64,000 nt of DNA from Microaerobacter geothermalis (GTDB lineage: Bacteria; Bacillota; Bacilli; DSM-22679). Positions within the stretch are counted from its first letter, which is position 1. Each line of letters starts with the position of its first letter. The notes under the pieces were generated by a model that saw only the letters and a program-made list of their open reading frames with translations, was not told where the DNA came from and searched no databases. Positions 1 to 7,902 of the stretch are shown here, piece by piece. The stretch is taken from NCBI RefSeq assembly GCF_021608135.1, contig NZ_JAKIHL010000005.1, positions 47,748-111,747 on the forward strand. Reading direction: 5' to 3'. Position numbers and translations under genes: made by a program.

Positions 1-1
1 C

Positions 2-649
2 ACCATAAACCACCAGGTCTATCTGGACGACAGGCAGCTCAAAGATCGCTGGGGCTTCGAATATGAGTGGAAGATCAATAAACTGAATCAGGTGATAAAA
101 GAAACAGAAGGTCAAGTCATCACCTATCAGGGGAAGCCCATTAATGCCACCTTTTTTTCCACCAGTAATGGATATACGGAGAATTCTGAAGATTACTGGT
201 CCGAAAAAATTCCCTACCTAAGAAGCGTTCCCTCACCGTGGGACCAGGAATCACCGAAATTTCAATCACAGGTTCAAATGCCCCTTCCCGTCCTGTTATC
301 CAAATTGGGCTTGACCAATGCCGTCATTCCAGCCGCTGCCGGACAGGATTGGATAAAGGTCAAGGAATGGACCGAGGGAAAGCGAATCAAGGAAATCCGC
401 ATCGCGGGAAAAACGTATACCGGCAGGGAAGTCAGGGAGAGACTGGGGCTCAACTCCTCCCAATTTTCATGGGAAATCAGAGATGGAAATATCCGGTTCA
501 CGACCTATGGATACGGACATGGGGTAGGCATGAGCCAATGGGGAGCCAACGGCATGGCCAAGGAAGGCAAAACAGCCGAAGAAATCCTCCTTTACTACTA
601 TAAAGGTGTGGAAATTAAAGATTACCGGAATTGGATCCAGGAAAAATAA
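2..649 (+). CDS. spoIID: Stage II sporulation protein D, C-terminal part (5' end outside window)
   Basis: The frame is open from the first bases, so only the C-terminal ~215 residues are present. SpoIID is a membrane-anchored lytic transglycosylase that works with SpoIIM and SpoIIP to degrade septal peptidoglycan during engulfment. Family hallmarks are visible: the segment STSNGYTENSEDYW and the C-terminal YGHGVGMSQWGANGMA, which is very conserved in SpoIID/LytB proteins. Downstream neighbours spoIIQ, spoIIID and mbl are in the usual Bacillales order, which supports the call. The start, signal anchor and promoter (sigma-E in B. subtilis) lie upstream and cannot be judged. Confidence 0.95.
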   Translation, partial: TINHQVYLDDRQLKDRWGFEYEWKINKLNQVIKETEGQVITYQGKPINATFFSTSNGYTENSEDYWSEKIPYLRSVPSPWDQESPKFQSQVQMPLPVLLSKLGLTNAVIPAAAGQDWIKVKEWTEGKRIKEIRIAGKTYTGREVRERLGLNSSQFSWEIRDGNIRFTTYGYGHGVGMSQWGANGMAKEGKTAEEILLYYYKGVEIKDYRNWIQEK

Positions 650-717
650 GAAACAGGATACTTTTCTAGTCGGAATTGTGTAAAATAAAAGCAGAACAAA
701 TCCGAATGAGGTGAATG

Positions 718-2268
718 ATGAGACCATCAAAGAAGATTGTCCTGCTTTTATTATTTTTATTGATAGTATTCAATAGCCTTACTCCCGTGGCCAGTGCCCA
801 ACCTGTTGCAGCAGAGAAAAAATGGTCAGACTGGGTAAAAAGCATTCTTTACTCCCTTCTTTCCCTTTCCTTGATCATCGTTGCCTTCGTGATATTTTTT
901 GAAAATCGAAAGCCATCTGAGACGATTGCATGGATACTCGCCTTTATCCTGTCTCCCATTTTTGGCATTATCTTATACTTTTTAATTGGACGCAATTGGC
1001 GGAAGAAGAAATTGTTCCGCCAAAAAGAAATCGTTGAGATGGAACATATCAACGAGATTATTCACACCCAGATTGAAGCGGTAAGGAGCAACGAACAGTT
1101 CTGCGGGGGTTGGATGACCAACAAGCGCCGCCTCCTACAGCTCGTATTAAACAATACCCACTCTCCCTTTACCGTCAATAATCGGACAGAAGTCCTCACC
1201 AATGGTAGGCAGACGTATGGCGCCATTCTGGAAGAGATCAAGAAAGCAAAGCACCATATTCATTTGGAATTTTACATCGTTCGGGATGACGGCATTGGAA
1301 AACAGATTCAACAGGCCCTGATTGAAAGGGCGAAACAAGGGGTAAAAGTTCGCTTTATGTATGACGGCCTGGGAAGCTGGAAGCTGTCCAGCCAATATGT
1401 CGAAGAGTTAAAAATGGCTGGGGTCCAGGTAGCCGCCTTTCTCCCCGTCAGGATTCCGCTGATGAACAGCAAGCTCAATTACCGCAACCACCGCAAAATT
1501 GTTGTCATTGACGGAAGTATCGGTTTTGTCGGCGGATTAAACATTGGAGATGAATATTTGGGATTAAATGAAAAAATGGGATTCTGGCGGGATTCCCACT
1601 TGAAAATCGAAGGGGAAGCCGTCTACTTCCTACAAAATATTTTTCTTGAGGATTGGGGCTTTATCACCGGAGAGGAAGTGGAGGATTTAGAATACTTCCC
1701 GGCACAGGAAGAAGTGGGCGAAGAATTGATTCAAATCGCGGCAAGTGGCCCCGACTCCGACTGGGAGTCCATTATGCAGGCCTATTTTGCCACCATTGCC
1801 TCGGCACAGGAGAAGGTATACATCACCTCCCCCTATTTTGTTCCTTGCGAAAGCATTCTAATGGCACTGAAAACAGCCGCCTTAAGCGGGGTGGATGTGC
1901 GGATCATTCTCCCCGGAAGACCGGACCATCGCATCGTGTATTGGGCCTCCATGTCCTATGTGGAAGATTTGCTCAGGGCCGGGGTGAAGGTATATCTGTA
2001 TGAAAAAGGTTTTATCCACGCCAAGATCTTGATGGTGGACAGCGAAGTAGCCTCTGTCGGGACAGCCAATATGGATATGAGAAGCTTTCACCATAATTTC
2101 GAAGTGAATGCCCTGATCTATGAACATAAAGTGGTGAAGCGGCTGGAAAGGGACTTTTTAAACGATATCCAGGATAGCAGGGAGTTAACCCTGGAGGAAT
2201 TCGAAAAACGCTCCATTTGGAAAAAGAGCCGGGAATCAGCTGCAAGGCTCTTTTCACCGCTGCTTTAA
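718..2268 (+). CDS. cls: Cardiolipin synthase (phospholipase D family)
   Basis: A 516-residue membrane enzyme condensing two phosphatidylglycerols into cardiolipin. The N-terminus has a hydrophobic signal-like stretch, then two membrane segments around residues 40-90 (PLDNc region). Two HKD motifs are intact: HRKIVVID near residue 258 and HAKILMVD near residue 434, both with His, Lys and Asp in place, and each followed by the usual GG(L)N or GTANMD sequence. ATG 718 is preferred over ATG 715 because GAGGTG at 708-713 leaves too little room for the earlier one. Its insertion between spoIID and spoIIQ is not the B. subtilis order. A hairpin with a T-run lies inside its last codons. Confidence 0.93.
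   Translation: MRPSKKIVLLLLFLLIVFNSLTPVASAQPVAAEKKWSDWVKSILYSLLSLSLIIVAFVIFFENRKPSETIAWILAFILSPIFGIILYFLIGRNWRKKKLFRQKEIVEMEHINEIIHTQIEAVRSNEQFCGGWMTNKRRLLQLVLNNTHSPFTVNNRTEVLTNGRQTYGAILEEIKKAKHHIHLEFYIVRDDGIGKQIQQALIERAKQGVKVRFMYDGLGSWKLSSQYVEELKMAGVQVAAFLPVRIPLMNSKLNYRNHRKIVVIDGSIGFVGGLNIGDEYLGLNEKMGFWRDSHLKIEGEAVYFLQNIFLEDWGFITGEEVEDLEYFPAQEEVGEELIQIAASGPDSDWESIMQAYFATIASAQEKVYITSPYFVPCESILMALKTAALSGVDVRIILPGRPDHRIVYWASMSYVEDLLRAGVKVYLYEKGFIHAKILMVDSEVASVGTANMDMRSFHHNFEVNALIYEHKVVKRLERDFLNDIQDSRELTLEEFEKRSIWKKSRESAARLFSPLL
2222..2254 (+). terminator. Terminator-like hairpin inside the 3' end of cls
   Basis: AAAAGAGCC (2222-2230) pairs with GGCTCTTTT (2246-2254), giving a 9-bp stem ending in four T, wholly inside the cls coding region just before its stop. 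It may end cls transcription or be chance; no other terminator was seen before the palindrome downstream. Confidence 0.45.
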
Positions 2269-2277
2269 TCTATAGAT

Positions 2278-2382
2278 ACGGAACTAAGAATTTACACGTC
2301 CGCCAGTCGAGTTCGGACAGGAAGAATTAATGTCCGCTTTGAGCGAACTCGAAGGCTGTCCTTAGCAAATTCTTAGTTCCGT
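2278..2382. repeat. MITE-like palindromic repeat, copy A
   Basis: Arms ACGGAACTAAGAATTT (2278-2293) and its exact reverse complement (2367-2382) enclose a second inverted pair, CGAGTTCG (2308-2315) and CGAACTCG (2344-2351). Similar arms recur at 4951-5150 and as half elements near 6039 and 55484, so this is a dispersed family, not just a local hairpin. No open frame lies inside. Confidence 0.7.
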
Positions 2383-2443
2383 CCATATAAGGCAAATTTG
2401 ATTGATTTTTTCGCAACTATATGAGTCTCCCCGAAAGATTCAG

Positions 2444-2473
2444 GTATATGCACGGAAAATTCTGGCGATACTG
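2444..2473 (+). promoter_or_regulatory. Sigma-F-type promoter of spoIIQ
   Basis: GTATA at 2444-2448 is followed after 15 bases by GGCGATACTG (2464-2473), matching the forespore consensus GYATA-N15/16-GGnnAnAnT. The start codon is about 20 bases further on. spoIIQ is sigma-F-controlled in B. subtilis, so position and sequence agree. Sigma-G could also recognise it. Confidence 0.7.
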
Positions 2474-2491
2474 AATCCTGAGGTGATGTAA

Positions 2492-3250
2492 ATGAGTGAA
2501 CAACAAAAAAATCGTGAAAGCACTCGACCTGCTGTAAAACCATCAAAATGGAGACGTTTCCTGCGAAACAAATGGACTTTCCCGGTGATTTATTTGGCAG
2601 CAGCTGGACTTATACTTGCGTTCATTCTGTGGTACCAGGATCCCAACGATTTGGCCATAGATAAGAACGAATTGGGCCTGGAAGGCATTGAATATTCGGA
2701 AAATGCCCCGGGAACCACAGAGGATAGCACAACCTTTGAAACGGCTGATACTGAAGAGTCTGTCGCGGTGACAGGTACCAAGGAACAGATGATTTGGCCA
2801 GTGGATCCGGATGCTGACGTGGATATTACCATGAACTACTTTGATCAGGGAGCCAGCGAAGAAGTACAAGCCTCTGCATTGGTAAAGTATGAAGACACCT
2901 ACTGGCCCCATACGGGAGTGGACATTGCCGCATTAGACGGAAAGCCGTTTAATGTGGTAGCGGCCCTTAGCGGTGAAGTGATCCAGGTAGAGCAAAGTCC
3001 TACCGTTGGCAACCTGGTGGAGATAGATCATGGAGATGGCCTGGTTACCGTCTACCAAAGTCTTGATGAAGTCAAGGTGAAGGAAAAGGATCAGGTCACC
3101 CAGGGAGATCCCATTGGAGTAGCAGGAAGAAATATCTTTGAAAAAGATGCCGGAGTTCATCTTCATTTTGAGGTTCGCAAGGATGGAAACGCCGTGTCCC
3201 CTGACTCCTATTTAGGCGGTCCGGATACACAAGAGCAAGTAGCACAGTAA
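2492..3250 (+). CDS. spoIIQ: Forespore engulfment protein SpoIIQ (LytM/M23 domain)
   Basis: SpoIIQ sits in the forespore membrane and binds mother-cell SpoIIIAH across the septum, forming the engulfment ratchet and feeding-tube channel. The 252-residue protein has a basic N-terminus, one membrane segment around residues 30-47, an acidic linker, and a LytM domain from about residue 135. Unlike B. subtilis SpoIIQ, whose metal site is reported to be degenerate, this copy keeps a complete M23 signature: His140 and Asp144 (HTGVD), and His223 and His225 (HLHFE). It is preceded by a sigma-F-type promoter and followed by a strong terminator, so it is probably monocistronic. Confidence 0.93.
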   Translation: MSEQQKNRESTRPAVKPSKWRRFLRNKWTFPVIYLAAAGLILAFILWYQDPNDLAIDKNELGLEGIEYSENAPGTTEDSTTFETADTEESVAVTGTKEQMIWPVDPDADVDITMNYFDQGASEEVQASALVKYEDTYWPHTGVDIAALDGKPFNVVAALSGEVIQVEQSPTVGNLVEIDHGDGLVTVYQSLDEVKVKEKDQVTQGDPIGVAGRNIFEKDAGVHLHFEVRKDGNAVSPDSYLGGPDTQEQVAQ

Positions 3251-3265
3251 AATAATCATTAGCGT

Positions 3266-3298
3266 AAGGAAGCCTTATTTTTCGGCTTCCTTTTTTTG
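3266..3298 (+). terminator. Rho-independent terminator after spoIIQ
   Basis: AAGGAAGCC pairs with GGCTTCCTT around an ATTTTTC-containing loop, followed by a run of seven T, starting 16 bases after the spoIIQ stop. Confidence 0.85.
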
Positions 3299-3447
3299 TT
3301 CATTCCATAATTCTTCACGAGCTAAGTTATCCCCTCAACAAAAAAATCTGTACCGAATTAGCTTGTCAGGCTTGTAATTGTAGAATATATACCTCCCACC
3401 ATCAATATAATGTACCAGACTATTTCTTTAATAGGGAGGCGAGGGGA

Positions 3448-3744
3448 GTGCACGATTACATCAAAGAACGGACAATGAAAATAGGCCGGTACATCGTGGA
3501 AACCCGAAATACCGTCCGTACCATTGCAAAAGAATTTGGTGTATCCAAAAGCACCGTACACAAAGATTTGACAGAACGACTGCCCGAAATCAATCCGGAA
3601 TTGGCCAACCAGGTGAAAGAAATCCTTGAATACCACAAATCCATTCGCCACTTAAGGGGAGGAGAAGCCACCAAGAAAAAGTACCGCAACTCCATAAAGA
3701 CCAATGGGCAAGGGGAATTGGCAGAAAACCGGGCAGATGCATAA
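3448..3744 (+). CDS. spoIIID: Sporulation transcription factor SpoIIID
   Basis: A 98-residue DNA-binding protein that represses and activates mother-cell genes in the sigma-E to sigma-K switch. The start is GTG 3448 (MHDYIKERT, the family N-terminus), behind the strong ribosome site AGGGAGGCGAGGGG. The helix-turn-helix TIAKEFGVSKSTVHKDL and the conserved ERLPEINPELANQVKEILEY and HLRGGEAT segments are all present. The last ~20 residues are variable, as is usual in the family. It lies directly upstream of mbl, as in most Bacillales; no clear terminator separates them, so read-through into mbl is possible. Confidence 0.96.
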   Translation: MHDYIKERTMKIGRYIVETRNTVRTIAKEFGVSKSTVHKDLTERLPEINPELANQVKEILEYHKSIRHLRGGEATKKKYRNSIKTNGQGELAENRADA

Positions 3745-3862
3745 ATGTTGAAATGATGTCCAAAATTTATTGAACCATGAAAAGGATATCCTTGATTCGT
3801 ATAGAATAGAGAAAAAGGGCAGAAATGTTCGGAAATCTATAACGAAGCAGGGAGGAGCATGG

Positions 3863-4870
3863 ATGTTTAGCAAGGATATCGGAATCGACCTCGGGACAGC
3901 AAACGTACTCATTTATGTAAAAGACAGGGGCGTTGTTTTAAATGAACCTTCAGTAGTGGCCATAGACACCAATACCAACAAGGTGCTGGCAGTAGGAGAG
4001 GAAGCGCGGAGAATGCTGGGGAGGACGCCAGGCAATATTATCGCCATCCGCCCTTTAAGGGATGGCGTGATCGCAGACTTTGAAATTACCGAAACCATGT
4101 TGAAGCATTTCATCGCCAAAATTGGGGTGAAAACGTTATTTGGCAGACCACGCATTCTTATTTGCACTCCAACCAATATTACCTCAGTGGAACAGAAGGC
4201 CATAAGGGAAGCAGCAGAACGAAGTGGAGCGAAACAGGTCTTTTTAGAAGAAGAACCAAAGGTTGCAGCCATCGGAGCCGGAATGGACATCTATCAGCCG
4301 AGCGGAAACATGGTGATTGATATTGGCGGTGGAACGACGGATATCGCAGTTTTATCCATGGGAGATATCGTCACCGCCTCTTCTATTAAGGTGGCCGGGG
4401 ACAAGTTTGATGGAGCCATTATTCAATACATAAAGCGAAAATATAAACTCCTCATTGGAGAAAGAACGGCAGAGGATATCAAGACCAGTATTGGAACCGT
4501 TTTCCCGGGGGGGAGAAATGAAGAGATGGATATTCGGGGAAGGGATATGGTGAGCGGACTCCCCCAAACCATCACCGTAAAATCCTCCGAGGTGATGGAA
4601 GCCCTGGAAGAAGCGATTTCATCTGTAATACTGGCTGCCAGAGGGGTATTGGAACGGACGCCACCCGAACTGTCTGCCGATATCATTGACAAAGGCGTGA
4701 TCCTTACTGGGGGTGGCGCTCTCCTCCATGGCTTGGATCAGCTATTGATGCAGGAGTTGAAGGTTCCGGTATTTATTTCTGATGATCCCATGAGTTGTGT
4801 AGCCAGGGGAACGGGATTGATGCTTGAACATCTGGATCGGGCCCCCAAGCAGAAGAGAAAAAAAGCGTAA
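3863..4870 (+). CDS. mbl: MreB-family actin-like cell-shape protein (Mbl)
   Basis: A bacterial actin of 335 residues that polymerises on the inner membrane face and steers lateral wall synthesis. ATG 3863 (MFSKDIGIDLGTAN) is chosen because GGAGG at 3851-3855 is well placed and this is the usual MreB N-terminus; upstream in-frame starts lack ribosome sites. Phosphate-binding and nucleotide motifs IGIDLGTANVLIY, MVIDIGGGTTDIAVLS and GVILTGGGALL are intact. The position after spoIIID and before flhO identifies it as Mbl rather than MreB or MreBH. A terminator follows at once. Confidence 0.94.
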   Translation: MFSKDIGIDLGTANVLIYVKDRGVVLNEPSVVAIDTNTNKVLAVGEEARRMLGRTPGNIIAIRPLRDGVIADFEITETMLKHFIAKIGVKTLFGRPRILICTPTNITSVEQKAIREAAERSGAKQVFLEEEPKVAAIGAGMDIYQPSGNMVIDIGGGTTDIAVLSMGDIVTASSIKVAGDKFDGAIIQYIKRKYKLLIGERTAEDIKTSIGTVFPGGRNEEMDIRGRDMVSGLPQTITVKSSEVMEALEEAISSVILAARGVLERTPPELSADIIDKGVILTGGGALLHGLDQLLMQELKVPVFISDDPMSCVARGTGLMLEHLDRAPKQKRKKA

Positions 4871-4879
4871 GGTTAGTTG

Positions 4880-4906
4880 ACCCACAATGATCATTTGTGG
4901 GTTTTT
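4880..4906 (+). terminator. Terminator after mbl
   Basis: ACCCACAA (4880-4887) pairs with TTGTGGGT (4895-4902), and T residues follow directly, ten bases after the mbl stop. Confidence 0.8.
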
Positions 4907-4950
4907 GATTGGACTTAAGATTTTTGGTTGAATTGCCGATAGGATAAATA

Positions 4951-5150
4951 TAAGTAGTTAAGATTTACACGTACATCGAGTTGAGTTCGAAAAGAAAAGT
5001 TTTCACTGTACGTTCGATTGCCAAATAGCGAAGCCCTCAAAACATCAGGGATAATTCAACGATGGAGACAGTTGAGGTCTTGTTTTCGCTATTCGGTAAT
5101 CTCACTTAGAACGAACTCAAAAGATGTACTTAGCAAATCTTTAACTACCT
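4951..5150. repeat. MITE-like palindromic repeat, copy B (long form)
   Basis: Arms TAAGTAGTTAAGATTT (4951-4966) and AAATCTTTAACTACCT (5135-5150) are near-perfect inverted repeats, with inner arms GTTGAGTTCG (4980-4989) and CGAACTCAA (5112-5120). A third nested pair, 5017-5032 with 5085-5100, lies in the loop and is absent from copy A. The arms resemble those of copy A base for base at many positions. The right end falls just before the flhO ribosome site, so the element probably supplies or alters the flhO 5' leader. Confidence 0.7.
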
Positions 5151-5178
5151 AAAGAATACAGTGATGTGGTGATAATAA

Positions 5179-6033
5179 ATGATTCGTGGATTATATACGG
5201 CTGCTTCCGGGATGATCGCTCTGCAGCGCAGGCAGGAAGTATTGACAAACAATATTGCCAATGTAAATACACCGGGGTTTAAAGCGGATAACTCCGTGAT
5301 GAGGTCCTTTCCTGAAATGCTGATCCAACGCATCCGGGATAACCAAACGGTTCCTTTATCCAACCGAACTTTGACGGTTGGGCAAGCTGCATTATTGGGA
5401 AGGATGAACACCGGGGTGTATCTGCAGGAAACGATTCCCCAGTTTACGCAGGGGGATTTGTTGAATACCGGCAACGAATTGGATTTCGCCATTTATGATG
5501 ACGCACTCCCTGTTGATCCCGATACCGGAGTGAAGCCAAAGGTGTTTTTTGCGGTTCAAGACAGGGAAGGTAATATCCGCTATACCCGCAACGGGCGCTT
5601 TACCATAGATGGAGCGGGGCAGCTGGTAACATCGGAAGGGAATCTGGTATTGGATGAATTGAACCAGCCCATTCTCATTGGGGACCAGCCCTTCAAGGTA
5701 GGGGATGATGGTTTGGTCACAATCAATCCGGATGGGGATAATCCGCAGGTACCCGTCATGCTGAATTTGGTGATGGTCAATAACCCTTACTCTTTGGTGA
5801 AAGAAGGAAATGGCCTATATCGTTGGGAAGGGCAGCAGGCCCTGCAACCATTAGCCCAGGGACAACTGCCGGTTCAGATTAAACAGGGCTTTATTGAAGG
5901 CTCCAATGTAGATGCCACCAAGAGCATGGCAGAGATGATTGAAACCGTCCGGGCTTTCGAAGCCAACCAGAAGGTGATTCAGGCCTATGACCGAAGCCTG
6001 GAAAAAGCGGTAAATGAAATTGGCAGGGTATAG
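5179..6033 (+). CDS. flhO: Flagellar hook-basal body rod protein FlhO (FlgG-like)
   Basis: A 284-residue exported rod protein of the FlgG/FlgF family; in B. subtilis FlhO and FlhP form the distal rod. The N-terminal domain MIRGLYTAASGMIALQRRQE, the motif NNIANVNTPGFK and the C-terminal heptad helix ending VIQAYDRSLEKAVNEIGRV are those of the family, and no signal peptide is present because export is by the flagellar type III system. ATG 5179 follows GATGTGGTGAT, a weak ribosome site. A partner gene (flhP) follows 91 bases on; the gap carries a repeat fragment and its own promoter-like sequence. Confidence 0.93.
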   Translation: MIRGLYTAASGMIALQRRQEVLTNNIANVNTPGFKADNSVMRSFPEMLIQRIRDNQTVPLSNRTLTVGQAALLGRMNTGVYLQETIPQFTQGDLLNTGNELDFAIYDDALPVDPDTGVKPKVFFAVQDREGNIRYTRNGRFTIDGAGQLVTSEGNLVLDELNQPILIGDQPFKVGDDGLVTINPDGDNPQVPVMLNLVMVNNPYSLVKEGNGLYRWEGQQALQPLAQGQLPVQIKQGFIEGSNVDATKSMAEMIETVRAFEANQKVIQAYDRSLEKAVNEIGRV

Positions 6034-6038
6034 ATATA

Positions 6039-6070
6039 GAACTCAAAAACTGTACTTTATAAATCTTTTT
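6039..6070. repeat. Half copy of the MITE-like repeat (copy C)
   Basis: GAACTCAAAAACTGTACTTTATAAATCTTT matches the right arm of copy B with a few differences and no opposing arm. It looks like a decayed or deleted element between flhO and flhP. Confidence 0.5.
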
Positions 6071-6086
6071 CCATCCGTATACATAG

Positions 6087-6095
6087 TGGTATAAT
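6087..6095 (+). promoter_or_regulatory. Extended -10 promoter before flhP
   Basis: TGGTATAAT matches the extended -10 (TGnTATAAT) of sigma-A. No convincing -35 is visible, as is allowed for extended -10 promoters. Its place between flhO and flhP suggests flhP can be transcribed separately. Confidence 0.5.
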
Positions 6096-6124
6096 TAAAA
6101 TATGGTTAAAAGCGAGTGAGTTGC

Positions 6125-7000
6125 ATGAACACTTCCTTAATCATTGCGACATCCGGTATGGATGCCTTACAAAAGAAGATTGACACCATTTCCAATAACA
6201 TCGCCAATGTAAATACCATGGGATTTAAGAGGCGAGAAGCTTCCTTTTCTGAGCTATTGGCCAGACAGATGAACAACCAGCCCGATGAGCAACAGGAAGT
6301 GGGACGGAAAACTCCCCTTGGAATCCGCGTTGGTCAGGGCATGGGTCTGGCAGAGACGAGAATAGACCTGTCCCAAGGCCAGAGGATAGACACCAACAAC
6401 CCCTTTGATCTGTATATTGAAGGCAATGCCTTTTTCCAGGTGGAAAGGGTACGCCTTGATGATCAGGGGAACGAAGTAAGGGAATTCCGCTTGACCAGAG
6501 ACGGTTCCTTTAAACTGGTCCCCAATGATAACGGCAATCATTTTCTCGTTACCAGCCGGGGGGATTTCGTAACAGATAACTTCGGCTATCCCATTGAAAT
6601 TCCTTTCCAATCGGAAGTTAATATTGACAAACAGGGCACCGTTACCATAAAAAGACCAGATTCCGATCAATGGGAGCAGGTGGGGCAGATCGGCTTATAC
6701 CGTTTGCAAACCATCACTCCACAACAATTAATTGAAGCGGGAGACAATCAATATACCATTCCCGTGGATCAGATTGATCCCAATGGAGCATGGGGGGACT
6801 TTGTTCAGGCCGTTGATTTTGCCAATTTACAACCCAATGAATCCTATGGATTAGTACAAGGGGCGTTGGAATCCTCCAATGTGGATCTCACCAAAGAAAT
6901 GACAGAACTGATTTCGGCCCAGCGGGCTTTCCAACTAAACAGCCGGGCCGTCATTACTGCGGATCAAATGATGACCATGGTAAACAACTTACGGGGGTAA
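6125..7000 (+). CDS. flhP: Flagellar hook-basal body rod protein FlhP (FlgG-like)
   Basis: The second FlgG-like rod protein, 291 residues. It has MNTSLIIATSGMDALQKKID, the motif NNIANVNTMGFKRRE, and the C-terminal ESSNVDLTKEMTELISAQRAFQLNSRAVITADQ helix of rod and hook proteins. ATG 6125 begins in the family style; GTG 6116, three codons earlier, is possible but lacks a ribosome site of its own. The middle domain differs from FlhO, consistent with an ancient duplication. An EpuA-like membrane protein follows only 6 bases after the stop, so the two are likely co-transcribed. Confidence 0.92.
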   Translation: MNTSLIIATSGMDALQKKIDTISNNIANVNTMGFKRREASFSELLARQMNNQPDEQQEVGRKTPLGIRVGQGMGLAETRIDLSQGQRIDTNNPFDLYIEGNAFFQVERVRLDDQGNEVREFRLTRDGSFKLVPNDNGNHFLVTSRGDFVTDNFGYPIEIPFQSEVNIDKQGTVTIKRPDSDQWEQVGQIGLYRLQTITPQQLIEAGDNQYTIPVDQIDPNGAWGDFVQAVDFANLQPNESYGLVQGALESSNVDLTKEMTELISAQRAFQLNSRAVITADQMMTMVNNLRG

Positions 7001-7006
7001 ATCTTC

Positions 7007-7288
7007 ATGAACCAATATACCGACAGGCATAAGGCAAGAACTGCCGCATCCGTTCATGCCACACAAGCCGATACAAAAGCCAAAACCAAAGCAAAAAGAA
7101 AGAAACGAAGGGGCAGCTCAACGGCAAAGGTGGGGCTATCCGTCCTCATATCCGTTCTATTGGTCATTTCATTATTCGCCGGATTGATTGTAGGATATAA
7201 CGTCATTGGCAACCAACCGGCAGGAGAAGTGTTTAACCCTTCCACCTGGAAGCATATGATCGATCTCGTCTTTGCAAAGGGCAGCTAA
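7007..7288 (+). CDS. EpuA-like small membrane protein (DNA-directed RNA polymerase subunit beta family)
   Basis: A 93-residue protein with a very basic N-terminus (KTKAKRKKRR), one membrane segment around residues 46-66 (VGLSVLISVLLVISLFAGLI), then a short outer tail containing NPSTWKHMIDLVFAKGS. Proteins of this layout, annotated as EpuA or RNA polymerase subunit beta, commonly follow flhP in Bacillales; the polymerase name is historical and no catalytic role is visible. It starts 6 bases after flhP and ends just before a terminator, closing the flhP operon. Confidence 0.75.
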   Translation: MNQYTDRHKARTAASVHATQADTKAKTKAKRKKRRGSSTAKVGLSVLISVLLVISLFAGLIVGYNVIGNQPAGEVFNPSTWKHMIDLVFAKGS

Positions 7289-7303
7289 CGATAAAGAAGA
7301 CTT

Positions 7304-7338
7304 AATTCAGATGGAGTTCTTAACTCCACCTGAATTTT
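7304..7338 (+). terminator. Terminator after the flhP operon
   Basis: ATTCAGATGGAGT pairs with ACTCCACCTGAAT through a short TCTTA loop, and TTTTA follows. It begins 16 bases after the EpuA-like stop. Confidence 0.8.
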
Positions 7339-7368
7339 AGTCGCACTTATTTCGAGGATGTAGTGATT

Positions 7369-7486
7369 GACTCCCGCTTATTGAAGCGGGAGTCTTAGCA
7401 ATACACCGAAGATAAGCTGTCTTTTTTTCAAATCTATCCATCATCTAAAAAGAGCATCCCGTCATGAAAGATGGGATGCTCCTTTA
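7369..7486. terminator. Two further hairpins in the gap after the flhP operon
   Basis: GACTCCCGCTT (7369-7379) pairs exactly with AAGCGGGAGTC (7384-7394), and GAGCATCCC (7452-7460) pairs with GGGATGCTC (7473-7481) followed by CTTT. Together with the terminator at 7304 they make three stacked hairpins that would insulate the flagellar genes from the accessory segment that follows. Confidence 0.6.
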
Positions 7487-7611
7487 TGTGAACCCTAACC
7501 ACTCGAGTGAGAAAGGGACATTTATAGTTTGGCAAAGAAACGGGAAGATATGCAAAGGAATCTGTTCATTAGAGAAATCTGCAGAGCTTTAGTGAAATGG
7601 GGGGTCAATCA

Positions 7612-7867
7612 ATGAATCAAGAATTACTGGACACTTTCCGTCAAATGTTAAAGGAAGAATTAAGTCCAATCAACATCAGATTAACTAAAATTGAGTCAGA
7701 TTATCGATGAGTTAAACGAAAGATTAACGAAACTTGAAGCAAACATGTCTGAGACAAATGAGAGATTAACGAAGCTTGAATCAAACATGTCCGAAGTAAA
7801 AGGAACACTTATGAGAATTAAGGAAGGTCAACCTGCTGCCAAAATTTTATCTTTACTCTATCGATAA
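7612..7867 (+). pseudogene. Frameshifted small coiled-coil protein gene
   Basis: ATG 7612 behind GGGGGGTC starts MNQELLDTFRQMLKEELSPI, the N-terminus of a small hypothetical coiled-coil protein common in thermophilic Bacillaceae. The frame stops at TGA near 7708, but another frame carries the continuation IDELNERLTKLEANMSE to a stop at 7865-7867, so one indel near 7695-7705 broke it. The second half holds a 42-bp tandem repeat (units from 7721 and 7763) coding ERLTKLEANMSETN-like heptads. The function of the family is unknown to me. A palindrome at its end belongs to the next operon. Confidence 0.6.
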
Positions 7868-7880
7868 GTAAAGATAAAAT
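7844..7880. promoter_or_regulatory. Perfect 14-bp inverted repeat before the AbrB/PIN operon
   Basis: ATTTTATCTTTACT (7844-7857) and AGTAAAGATAAAAT (7867-7880) are exact reverse complements around a 9-bp spacer, and another AGTAAA half-site lies at 7885. It ends 22 bases before the antitoxin start. Antitoxins of the AbrB class bind such palindromes to autoregulate, so this is a likely operator; it could also form a weak hairpin. Confidence 0.55.
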
Positions 7881-7902
7881 AAAAAGTAAAGGCGGTGACT
7901 TT

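Noticed and set aside
3379..3415. Sigma-E promoter before spoIIID (GAATATA ... CATCAATA)
   Set aside because: The spacing is only about 10 bases; the consensus needs 13-15, so I could not support it.
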